The notes beneath the pieces are model-generated. The model searched no databases, was not told the DNA's origin, and saw only the letters and a list, made by a program, of their open reading frames with translations. The translations under genes and the position numbers were made by a program. Below are positions 55,062 through 61,607 of a stretch of DNA of 63,410 bases, piece after piece. Every line of letters starts with the position of its first letter. Positions within the stretch are counted from its first letter, which is position 1. Where the stretch lies: the NCBI GenBank assembly GCA_017398825.1, contig JAFQEV010000046.1, positions 1 to 63,410 of the forward strand, written 5' to 3'. Origin of the DNA: Clostridia bacterium. Lineage in GTDB: Bacteria > Bacillota > Clostridia > Christensenellales > Borkfalkiaceae.

Positions 55062-55728
55062 TGCGAACCCCCTTATAGCCGATACCTCTAATGGTTTCAA
55101 CGTCTATATCCTTAAAGGGCGCTATCTTGTTTCTTATACGGTTGATGTAAACCTTAACGATATCCTCTTCCGTTTCGCTATCCCACGACCAAAACTCTTC
55201 AAAGAGCATGCTCTTTGAAAAGGAACGCTCGGGATAGGATAAAAGCTTGTAAATTATACCAAATTCAGTCTTGGTTAAAACGACCTTTTCAACGCCGTTA
55301 CTTACGGTCAAAGTGTCGTAATCGAGAACGGTTTCACCAACGGTAATCTTCCTGTCGGAAACGATTTTTGCACGGCGGAGCACGGCTTTTATCCTCAAAG
55401 ACAACTCGTCGAACTCAATGGGCTTTACCATATAATCGTCAACCCCGATATCAAAACCCTCAGCCTTGTCGGCAAGCGAGCCCCTTGCCGTTACCATGAT
55501 AACGGGAACGTTATTCCCGTCGCCACGCACCGCTCGCACCAAAGAAAACCCGTCCATTACAGGCATCATCGCATCAACAAGCATAATGTCAACGTGATTT
55601 TCGGAAAGCTTTTCAAGCGCGTCTTGCCCGTTTTCAGCGGTTATAACGCTGTAGCCGAGAGCAGAAAGCTTTATATCTATAAGTTTTCTAATATTTTTGT
55701 CGTCTTCCACGACCATGACGTTAAACAT
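55051..55728 (-). CDS. OmpR-type response regulator
   Basis: The 225-residue protein has a receiver domain with the phosphorylation Asp in VDAMMPVMDG (about 52) and a C-terminal winged helix (about 130-223; KVVLTKTEFGIIYKLLSYPE, VKVYINRIRNKIAP). It forms the two-component pair with the kinase at 54012. Genes it controls cannot be told from the sequence. Confidence 0.92.
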   Translation of the reverse strand: MFNVMVVEDDKNIRKLIDIKLSALGYSVITAENGQDALEKLSENHVDIMLVDAMMPVMDGFSLVRAVRGDGNNVPVIMVTARGSLADKAEGFDIGVDDYMVKPIEFDELSLRIKAVLRRAKIVSDRKITVGETVLDYDTLTVSNGVEKVVLTKTEFGIIYKLLSYPERSFSKSMLFEEFWSWDSETEEDIVKVYINRIRNKIAPFKDIDVETIRGIGYKGVRNER

Positions 55729-55746
55729 AGAAAATCCTCCACGGAT

Positions 55747-55775
55747 ATTTTAACATATTTTATATTTATTTACAA
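55747..55775 (-). promoter_or_regulatory. Promoter of the two-component system
   Basis: The minus strand reads TTGTAA, 17 bp, TAAAAT. The ATG with GGAGG lies about 20 nt downstream. Confidence 0.65.
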
Positions 55776-55822
55776 GAATTAGTCAATTTTTACAAAGTTA
55801 TTTTTTCCACGCGTTTACATAT

Positions 55823-55851
55823 TTGAAAAACTGTGATAAAATATATTAAAA
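55823..55851 (+). promoter_or_regulatory. Promoter of lgt and following genes
   Basis: TTGAAA, 17 bp and TTAAAA precede the ATG at 55874 by 22 nt, with AGGAG as ribosome site. Confidence 0.55.
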
Positions 55852-55873
55852 TTAAGGCTTTTAGGAGACGAAA

Positions 55874-56671
55874 ATGTATCCTCACGAATTGTTTTTAGGT
55901 ATTCATTTATACGGAGTTATGATAGCGCTCGGCATTTTGGCGTGCTTTTTAGTTTTGTATTTTTTAGGCAAGAACCAAAACATCGCCCCGTCGTTTATCG
56001 ATTTTACTTTTTATAACGCTATTTTCGCAATAGCGTTTGGCTTTTTCTCCGCCACCCTATTTCAAGCGACGTATAATTATATAGACAACCCCGAAGAAGG
56101 CTTTACCTTGGGTAACGGCTTTACCTTTATAGGCGGACTTATAGGCGGTGTTGCAACCTTTTTAATCGTTTACTTTATACTCCGCAAAAAGCTTTCGGGA
56201 ACTTTGCTTGAACTCCTCCCGATAGCCCCCAGCTGTATCACGATTGCACACGCGTTCGGCAGAATAGGCTGTGCGTTCGCAGGTTGCTGTTACGGAATGG
56301 AAACGGATAGCGCTATCGCTATGTACAACCACGGCGCTTGGAGAATTCCCGTTCAGCTTTACGAGTCGACTTTCCTCTTTATTTTGTTCGGTGTTTTAAC
56401 GATTTTACTCGTTAAGAAGAACTTTAAGCAAACTATGCCGATATATCTCGTTGCATACGGAATTTTCAGATTTGTTATAGAATATTTCCGCGGTGACGAA
56501 AGGGGCAAACTCTTTGGCTCAGACCTTATATCCCCCTCGCAGTTTTGGTCAATACTCATGGTGGTGATAGGCATAGCACTCTTCTTCCTTTTGAGATACC
56601 TTTACAAAAAAGAAGAACTTAAAAAAGCTGAAACCCCTACACAAAAGGAAGAGATAAATGAACAAGCTTAA
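55874..56671 (+). CDS. lgt: Prolipoprotein diacylglyceryl transferase
   Basis: The 265-residue membrane enzyme transfers diacylglycerol to lipobox cysteines. The Lgt signature HAFGRIGCAFAGCCYG and FVIEYFRGDERGKL are present, with about six membrane helices. It serves the several lipoproteins in this window. It overlaps the first CHR gene by 14 bp. Confidence 0.93.
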   Translation: MYPHELFLGIHLYGVMIALGILACFLVLYFLGKNQNIAPSFIDFTFYNAIFAIAFGFFSATLFQATYNYIDNPEEGFTLGNGFTFIGGLIGGVATFLIVYFILRKKLSGTLLELLPIAPSCITIAHAFGRIGCAFAGCCYGMETDSAIAMYNHGAWRIPVQLYESTFLFILFGVLTILLVKKNFKQTMPIYLVAYGIFRFVIEYFRGDERGKLFGSDLISPSQFWSILMVVIGIALFFLLRYLYKKEELKKAETPTQKEEINEQA

Positions 56672-57248
56672 AACTGTTTTAAAACTCTTTTTCACTATGC
56701 TCAAGATAGGCTTATTCACCTTTGGCGGTGGGTACGCGATGGTAGTACTACTTGAACACGAGCTTGTGGAAAAGAAAAAATGGATTGAAAAGGACGAGTT
56801 TTACGATATACTTGCCATTTCCGAGTCAACACCCGGGCCTATTGCCATAAATTCGGCAACCTTTATAGGCTATCGCTTGGCTGGGTTTTGGGGCTCGCTG
56901 TTTGCGACGCTTGGGGTGTGCATACCGTCAGTTACAATAATATTTGTAATATCGCTATTTTTCGATGCTTTCTTGAGTTTAAGCCTCGTTGCAAACGCGT
57001 TTAAGGGCATTCAGGTATGCATAGCATACCTCATATTCTCGGCTGGCGTTAAAATGATTAAAAAGCTCAATAAAAACGTTCTTTCCATAATACTTTTATC
57101 GGCAACGCTTATATGCTTTATTACGCTATCGCTGTTCGCCGTAAAATTCTCATCTATTTTCTACATTTTGATAGGCGCAGGCGTATCTATAATCGTTTGC
57201 TCAATACTCCACTATTCAAAAAAGATAGATAAAGGAGGGAACGAATGA
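56658..57248 (+). CDS. Chromate transporter (CHR) half, copy 1
   Basis: The 196-residue protein is a single CHR domain (FTFGGGYAMVVLLEHELVEK, SESTPGPIAINSATFIGYRL). It has about six membrane helices. Short-chain CHR proteins work as pairs with opposite topology; the next gene supplies the partner. Chromate or sulfate transport is by family; gut anaerobes may use it for another anion. Confidence 0.88.
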   Translation: MNKLKTVLKLFFTMLKIGLFTFGGGYAMVVLLEHELVEKKKWIEKDEFYDILAISESTPGPIAINSATFIGYRLAGFWGSLFATLGVCIPSVTIIFVISLFFDAFLSLSLVANAFKGIQVCIAYLIFSAGVKMIKKLNKNVLSIILLSATLICFITLSLFAVKFSSIFYILIGAGVSIIVCSILHYSKKIDKGGNE

Positions 57249-57817
57249 TTTACCTCACTTTATTTTTAACCTTTTTAAAAATAGGCGCAGTATCGTTCGG
57301 CGGTGGCTACGGCATGATCTCTCTCGTTAGAGAAGAGGTTTTATCTCACGGCTGGCTAACCGATACGGAATTTATAAACTTTATTGCGGTTGCGGAATCA
57401 ACCCCAGGGCCTATCGCCGTTAATATGGCAACCTTTATAGGCAGTTCTCAAGCAGGTATTTGGGGCTCTCTCCTCGCAACGCTCGGCGTAATTTTACCCT
57501 CGTTTATAATAATTTTACTTATCGCCGCAGTATTTAAAAACCTTTTAAAATTATTAGGCGTTAAATGGGCGCTTGACGGGGTTAAACCGGTTGTTGCTGG
57601 CCTAATTGTTGGAACGGGCGTTACAATGTTTTTATCCACCGTTTTAGGCGTCACAACGGTTGACGGGGGGTTTTCGTTCGATTATAAAGCGCTTATAATT
57701 TTAGCAGTTGTAGTTTTAACCTCCGCCCTTTATAAAAAATTTACCAAAAAGAAAATATCGCCGATAATCTTGATAGTTATATCGGCGCTACTTGGACTAT
57801 TACTTTATTCAATTTGA
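57245..57817 (+). CDS. Chromate transporter (CHR) half, copy 2
   Basis: The 190-residue protein has the same CHR signature (SFGGGYGMISLVREEVLSHG, AESTPGPIAVNMATFIGSSQ). It overlaps copy 1 by 4 bp (ATGA). The heterodimeric pair is standard for short CHR proteins. Confidence 0.88.
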   Translation: MIYLTLFLTFLKIGAVSFGGGYGMISLVREEVLSHGWLTDTEFINFIAVAESTPGPIAVNMATFIGSSQAGIWGSLLATLGVILPSFIIILLIAAVFKNLLKLLGVKWALDGVKPVVAGLIVGTGVTMFLSTVLGVTTVDGGFSFDYKALIILAVVVLTSALYKKFTKKKISPIILIVISALLGLLLYSI

Positions 57818-57819
57818 CT

Positions 57820-58572
57820 ATGCTAACAAATTATCACACTCACACAAAAAGATGCCGTCACGCAATCGGAACTGATAGAGAATACGTTGAAAACGCCATA
57901 AAAACGGGAATTAAAGTTCTCGGGTTTTCCGACCACGCGCCGTATATATTTGACGGCAACTACTATTCTCACTATCGTATGTTTTTAGACGAGATAGGCG
58001 AATATAAAAACTCTGTTATTGCACTCAAGCGCGAGTATAAAAACGACATTGATATAAAGTTTGGCTTTGAGCTTGAATATTACAAAGACAAGCACGAGAG
58101 GGAAATGGAATTTTTGAGAAAATTCGAGCCCGAGTACATTCTTTTAGGTCAGCATTTCGTTGGAAGTGAACCCCAGGGCGATTACGTTGCCCGCCAAAAC
58201 GACGATGAGTTTTTAATAAATTACGTAAACGAATGCATAGAGGGACTTAAAACGGGAGATTTTACCTACCTTGCCCACCCCGATATTGCAGGCTACGATT
58301 ATTCTGAAAAGGTTGTTGATAGAGAATATTCGAGGCTTTTGCAGTTTGCTAAGGATAACGATTTCCCCATAGAAATCAACGTTTTGGGAATAGCGTCAAA
58401 CCGCTGGTATTCTAAGCGCAAGATTTTCACCCTTGCCGAGAAGATAGGAACTAAGGTAATTATCGGAATTGACGCACACTCCCCTCAAGCAATATCTCAA
58501 AAATCTATTGATATGGCGCACAACTTAGTAAACGGTTTAAACCTTAACTTGATAGAAAAATTAGACATATAA
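57820..58572 (+). CDS. PHP-family histidinol-phosphatase-like protein
   Basis: The 250-residue protein starts MLTNYHTHTKRCRHAIGTDR; the TTG two codons upstream, overlapping the CHR stop, is an alternative start. The YHTHTKRCRH, GFSDHAP, GFELEYY and LAHPDIAGYD metal motifs fit PHP histidinol-phosphatase (HisK/HisJ type), the histidine-pathway dephosphorylation step. No other his genes are here, so another phosphoester substrate is possible. Confidence 0.87.
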   Translation: MLTNYHTHTKRCRHAIGTDREYVENAIKTGIKVLGFSDHAPYIFDGNYYSHYRMFLDEIGEYKNSVIALKREYKNDIDIKFGFELEYYKDKHEREMEFLRKFEPEYILLGQHFVGSEPQGDYVARQNDDEFLINYVNECIEGLKTGDFTYLAHPDIAGYDYSEKVVDREYSRLLQFAKDNDFPIEINVLGIASNRWYSKRKIFTLAEKIGTKVIIGIDAHSPQAISQKSIDMAHNLVNGLNLNLIEKLDI

Positions 58573-58597
58573 AAAAACGCTCAGCCGAGCGTTTTTT
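58571..58597. terminator. Bidirectional terminator carrying the ygjV-like stop codon
   Basis: AAAAAAACGCTC pairs with GAGCGTTTTTT around AGCC. The stop codon of the minus-strand gene (TGA) lies in the left arm/loop boundary, so the coding region runs into the hairpin. Confidence 0.85.
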
Positions 58598-59129
58598 GTT
58601 TGGGTTTAATAACGTGATATTTAAAGATGGAAACGATGTTTGCCGAAAGTTCAAAAGCGTAAGATAATACTGCAAAAATGGGGGCGTGAGATAAAACGTT
58701 ATACAAGAGGGAAAGCCCCGTTGGGATAGGCATGCTAAACCTAACTATTTTTAAATCTCTTATTCTGAAGATGAACGCGTAGAATATCAAACCTATAAGG
58801 AATATGGTATCTACAGGCTTTATAGTACCTAATATCCACAAGTTAATTATAAAGTAGCTTGCAAGCGAAAGGATTGTAAATACTATAGGCCAAATTAAAG
58901 GCGCAAGCATTCCCTTTTTCTCGTAGAGGTAAAACACAAGCGTTCTAATGAGGGCAACTACAAGCCCAGCCATAGCAAAGTATTCACCCGTGAAAAAGTA
59001 CGAGAGTATTAAAAAGATAATGCACAGGAACTGAAAGAGAAGATAAAGTTCTTTCTTTTTAACAAAGTATGCGCACACAACAAAGCTCATACCTATAAAG
59101 CTTGCAATCAGCGCCAAAACCTCGAACAT
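58581..59129 (-). CDS. YgjV-like membrane protein
   Basis: The 182-residue protein has about six membrane helices (start FEVLALIASFIGMSFVVCAY) and fits the YgjV family, whose role is unknown. The end KTLG lies within a terminator. A short flank separates it from the XRE regulator. I cannot assign a function. Confidence 0.7.
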   Translation of the reverse strand: MFEVLALIASFIGMSFVVCAYFVKKKELYLLFQFLCIIFLILSYFFTGEYFAMAGLVVALIRTLVFYLYEKKGMLAPLIWPIVFTILSLASYFIINLWILGTIKPVDTIFLIGLIFYAFIFRIRDLKIVRFSMPIPTGLSLLYNVLSHAPIFAVLSYAFELSANIVSIFKYHVIKPKQKTLG

Positions 59130-59202
59130 TTTACCCTCCCATTAAATTATATTTAACACGATTGCCATTATATCACTTAAAAAATACAAAAGCAAGCATT
59201 TT

Positions 59203-59230
59203 AAAAGCCGAGGAAAACCTCGGCTTTTTG
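59203..59230. terminator. Intrinsic terminator after the XRE gene
   Basis: AAAAGCCGAGG pairs with CCTCGGCTTTTT around AAAA. It lies just beyond the XRE stop on the minus strand. Confidence 0.85.
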
Positions 59231-59234
59231 CAAT

Positions 59235-59483
59235 TTAATAATCCTTTTTACCAACAAGATAGTCAAGGGATACATCGTAAATTTCAGCTAACTTCAAAAA
59301 GTTTTGTAAAGACGGACAAGAAACACCTCTCTCGTAGGCTTGATAAGACTGATATGTAATACCAAGCATATCCGCCACGTCCCTCTGTGTAAAACTCTTT
59401 CCGTCTTCTTTTAAAGTGTTCTCTCTAAGCTCACACAACGTTTTAGACAAATTTTTAAGTTGTTCGTCTACCTTTGCTTTCAT
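59235..59483 (-). CDS. XRE-family helix-turn-helix repressor
   Basis: The 82-residue protein is essentially one HTH domain (SFTQRDVADMLGITYQSYQA, YERGVSCPSLQNFLKLAEI). It probably dimerises on the 15 bp palindromes around its promoter. The -10-like TATAAT lies 8 nt before the ATG with no ribosome site, so the mRNA is probably leaderless. Confidence 0.9.
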   Translation of the reverse strand: MKAKVDEQLKNLSKTLCELRENTLKEDGKSFTQRDVADMLGITYQSYQAYERGVSCPSLQNFLKLAEIYDVSLDYLVGKKDY

Positions 59484-59495
59484 ATTTTTATTATA

Positions 59496-59510
59496 CAGTT
59501 TATAGTTGTG
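59496..59510. promoter_or_regulatory. XRE operator O1
   Basis: ACAGTTTATAGTTGT, an imperfect copy of the 15 bp palindrome, between the XRE -10 box and start. Likely autorepression. Confidence 0.7.
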
Positions 59511-59524
59511 TTATATACAATATA

Positions 59525-59539
59525 CAGTTTATAACTGTG
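59525..59539. promoter_or_regulatory. XRE operator O2
   Basis: ACAGTTTATAACTGT, a near-perfect palindrome, 29 bp from O1 (start to start) in the XRE upstream region. Confidence 0.75.
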
Positions 59540-59606
59540 TATTGTGATTTATCTGCACTATCAACACGACACCCACGGAATATTTTCGATTTTTTTGTGT
59601 TTTTGC

Positions 59607-59636
59607 TTGACATTAAACAGTTTATAACTGTATAAT
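59607..59636 (+). promoter_or_regulatory. Promoter of the small zinc-ribbon gene, operator O3 inside spacer
   Basis: TTGACA (59607-59612), an 18 bp spacer and TATAAT (59631-59636). Operator O3, ACAGTTTATAACTGT at 59617-59631, fills the spacer, so a bound repressor would block RNA polymerase. Confidence 0.8.
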
Positions 59637-59646
59637 ATCATTGTGC

Positions 59647-59661
59647 ACAGTTTTAAACTGT
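59647..59661. promoter_or_regulatory. XRE operator O4
   Basis: ACAGTTTTAAACTGT, a perfect palindrome except for the central base, 11 nt downstream of the -10 box. 30 bp from O3 start to start. Confidence 0.75.
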
Positions 59662-59708
59662 GTGCTATATTAACTATATTGCTTTGAGTAAATATAAAAG
59701 GAGTTATT

Positions 59709-60134
59709 ATGGGGCTAATCACGGGGCTTATCATTGCTGCAGCATCTGCAGTTGCAGGAAAAAAGGTTGCTGAAGGCGTAACTGAAACAGTCAATGATAT
59801 CAAAAATAATAATCATAAAAACAGCATGGAGGCAACAAAACTTAACCACGATAACAATGTGGAAATCATAAATTTAACTCACTCTAACCAAAAAGAAATG
59901 GCTGTTTTAAACCACTCATTATCTTATCAAACATCTTCGCAAACCAAAATTTGTAATAATTGTGGTGCAAACAACAATAACGTAGCTCAATTTTGTTATA
60001 AATGTGGAGCAAATTTAACTAACAAACGTTCGATTGTAACTCAATTTTGCACAGGTTGCGGTAAACAAATAAGCGGAATACAAAACACATTGACAAGGTG
60101 TTCAAAGTGTGGAAAAGAACAAATTATACATTAA
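59709..60134 (+). CDS. Small zinc-ribbon protein with N-terminal hydrophobic helix
   Basis: The 141-residue protein has an Ala-rich hydrophobic N-terminus (GLITGLIIAAASAVAGKKVA), a helical middle rich in Asn/His (about 30-75; possibly coiled coil), and two zinc ribbons at about 79-98 (CNNCGANN, CYKCGANL) and 112-136 (CTGCGKQ, CSKCGKEQ). I know no family for it. It faces the XRE repressor across four operators. Its sequence is more A/T-rich than neighbours, which fits recent acquisition. Confidence 0.75.
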   Translation: MGLITGLIIAAASAVAGKKVAEGVTETVNDIKNNNHKNSMEATKLNHDNNVEIINLTHSNQKEMAVLNHSLSYQTSSQTKICNNCGANNNNVAQFCYKCGANLTNKRSIVTQFCTGCGKQISGIQNTLTRCSKCGKEQIIH

Positions 60135-60136
60135 AA

Positions 60137-60163
60137 AAGAGCTTGCAATTTTGCAAGCTCTTT
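60137..60163 (+). terminator. Intrinsic terminator after the small zinc-ribbon gene
   Basis: AAAGAGCTTGCA pairs with TGCAAGCTCTTT around ATTT. It separates the gene from the repeat block. Confidence 0.85.
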
Positions 60164-60183
60164 AAATTGTTTAATTACTATTA

Positions 60184-60336
60184 CAAGACGTTAGTTGCAA
60201 ATAATAGGGTTCCCGAAATTGTTTTTAGAATAAAAAGAATTTTGGGATAAAGGAGCAACCGCTTTTTTTGTCTTAGCGTTTACCTTTAGGTTAACGCTTG
60301 ACAATCTATGCGTGTTGCGATGCTATAACGGATTAA
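60184..60336 (+). repeat. Type B interspersed repeat, full copy
   Basis: About 150 bp. It shares the A-family ends (AAGACGTTAGTTGC and ATAACGGATTAA) but has another body: a TCCCGAAATT/AATTTTGGGA arm pair with TTTTTAGAATAAAAA loop, then TTGTC/GACAA and AGCG/CGCT with a TTTACC-TTTA-GGTT tip. Nearly identical over its body to 46540-46680. Confidence 0.82.
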
Positions 60337-60343
60337 AACTCGT

Positions 60344-60430
60344 TTTTAGACCTTAGAAGCAAGCAGAACAAGGCTCGCGAAGTGTTTTGGATAAGACTAA
60401 CCTCTTTGGTTGTCGAAGTCAAAAACGAAA
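60344..60430 (+). repeat. Type A1 repeat, right end lost
   Basis: Contains TTAGAAGCAAGCAGAACAAG and GTGTTTTGGATAAG to the tip AACC/GGTT and GTCAAAAAC, then decays. The right outer arm is missing. Confidence 0.7.
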
Positions 60431-60445
60431 GATTGATAGAACATT

Positions 60446-60572
60446 TTAAGACGTTAGTTGCGAGCAGAAGAAGGCTCGACGATAATCTCGTTGGGCGTAA
60501 TTGACCTTGGTGGTCATTACGGTCACGAGTTATCGGCAGTAACACACTTATGCGACGCAAATAACGGATTAA
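60446..60572 (+). repeat. Type A repeat with its own stem, full copy
   Basis: Full 127 bp copy. The outer arms CGTTAGTTGC and GCAAATAACG pair. The inner stem CGATAATCTCGT pairs with ACGAGTTATCG, and the tip is GTAATTGACC-TTGGT-GGTCATTAC. This stem sequence is shared with no other copy. Confidence 0.85.
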
Positions 60573-60575
60573 AAT

Positions 60576-60630
60576 TTAAGACGTTAGAAACAAGCACAAC
60601 GAGGCTCACGTAAGATTAACAACGTGTATT
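60576..60630 (+). repeat. Type A repeat, left half only
   Basis: TTAAGACGTTAGAAACAAGC followed by GAGGCTCACGTAAG and then a short run to the next copy. The right half is missing. Confidence 0.7.
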
Positions 60631-60757
60631 TTAAGACGTTAGAAACAAGTTAGGCAAGGCTCGACGGCAAGTTATCGGGTGTAATAGACCTTTTTGGTCA
60701 TTACAGTCGTAACTTGACGGCAGTAAACGTAGCATAACGCAGTTTATAACGGCTTAA
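60631..60757 (+). repeat. Type A repeat with compensated outer and inner stems, full copy
   Basis: Full 127 bp copy. The outer arms CGTTAGAAAC and GTTTATAACG pair with both sides changed. The inner arms GGCAAGTTATCG and CGTAACTTGAC pair, tip GTAATAGACC-TTTTT-GGTCATTAC. The right end lies 3 nt past the stop codon of the SDR gene. Confidence 0.85.
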
Positions 60758-60760
60758 AAA

Positions 60761-61606
60761 TTAGACGCCACTATAGGAGGCAAAACCACAATCAATCGGG
60801 AGTACTACGCCCGTGATTGCAGATGCGGAGCGGTCATCGCACAAGAACAAGGTTGCACCTAAAAGCTCGTCAGCATCGACAAATCTACCGGTAGGAGTGC
60901 CGTTTAAAATCTTTTTGCTACGCGCGGTGGGAGTTCCATCTTCATTAAACAAAAGCGATCTGTTTTGAGCGGAAACTAAGAAACCGGGAGCAATTGCATT
61001 ACAGCGAATACCCGTTCCTGCAAAGTGAGTTGCAAGCCATTGAGTAAAGTTGGAAATACCTGCTTTTGCTGCAGAATACGCGGGGATTTTAGTGAGCGGA
61101 GTGTATGCGTTCATCGAGGAGATGTTAAGGATAGAACCACTCTTTTTCTCCACCATATCTTTTGCAAATACCTGCGTGGGAATTAAAGTTCCTTGGAAAT
61201 TTAATTTGAATACGAAATCAACTCCGCTTTGGTCTAAATCAAAGAAGGACTTTTTACCCTCTACCGCCTCGTGTTGATATTCGTTATCGGTGGTAGCTCT
61301 CGGATTGTTACCGCCTGCGCCGTTTACTAAAATATCACAAGCGCCAAGGTCAGCTAAAACAGCGCTGTGAACAGCATCTAAGCTTTCTTTTTCTAAAACG
61401 TTTGCCTTGTAGCCCTTGCAGATAAAGCCCTCTGCAGTAAGCTCGTCAGCAAGCTTTTTAACAGCCTCTTCGTTAAGGTCGAGAGCGGCAACCTTTGCAC
61501 CGCTTTGAGCAAACGCCCTTGCCATTGCACCGCAAATAAGACCGCCAGCGCCAGTCACTACTACAACTTTTCCGCTAAAATCAATATTTAAAGGTAATTT
61601 AATCAT
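60761..61606 (-). CDS. uxuB: SDR D-mannonate oxidoreductase (UxuB-like, YjmF type)
   Basis: The 281-residue short-chain dehydrogenase has TGAGGLICGAMARAFAQSGA, NGAGG (for the NNAG motif), the catalytic region ISSMNAYTPLTKIPAYSAAK with YxxxK, and AIAPGFLVSAQNR. It follows uxuA with one base between, as in B. subtilis yjmF, where it reduces fructuronate to mannonate. A different uronate substrate is possible. Confidence 0.85.
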   Translation of the reverse strand: MIKLPLNIDFSGKVVVVTGAGGLICGAMARAFAQSGAKVAALDLNEEAVKKLADELTAEGFICKGYKANVLEKESLDAVHSAVLADLGACDILVNGAGGNNPRATTDNEYQHEAVEGKKSFFDLDQSGVDFVFKLNFQGTLIPTQVFAKDMVEKKSGSILNISSMNAYTPLTKIPAYSAAKAGISNFTQWLATHFAGTGIRCNAIAPGFLVSAQNRSLLFNEDGTPTARSKKILNGTPTGRFVDADELLGATLFLCDDRSASAITGVVLPIDCGFASYSGV

Positions 61607-61607
61607 A

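Noticed and set aside
54012..55100. Longer start for the histidine kinase
   Set aside because: The extra 13 residues overlap the regulator more deeply and have no ribosome site; MKDKK at 55061 is better.
77..60757. Repeats as integron attC sites
   Set aside because: Length and foldback shape fit, but the ends read GTTA...TAAC, the reverse of attC (TAAC...GTTA), no integrase gene is near, and the genes between them are core genes, not cassettes.
46540..60757. Insertion sequence or its remains
   Set aside because: No transposase frame, and no clear target-site duplication longer than TTAA is visible. A non-autonomous element remains possible.
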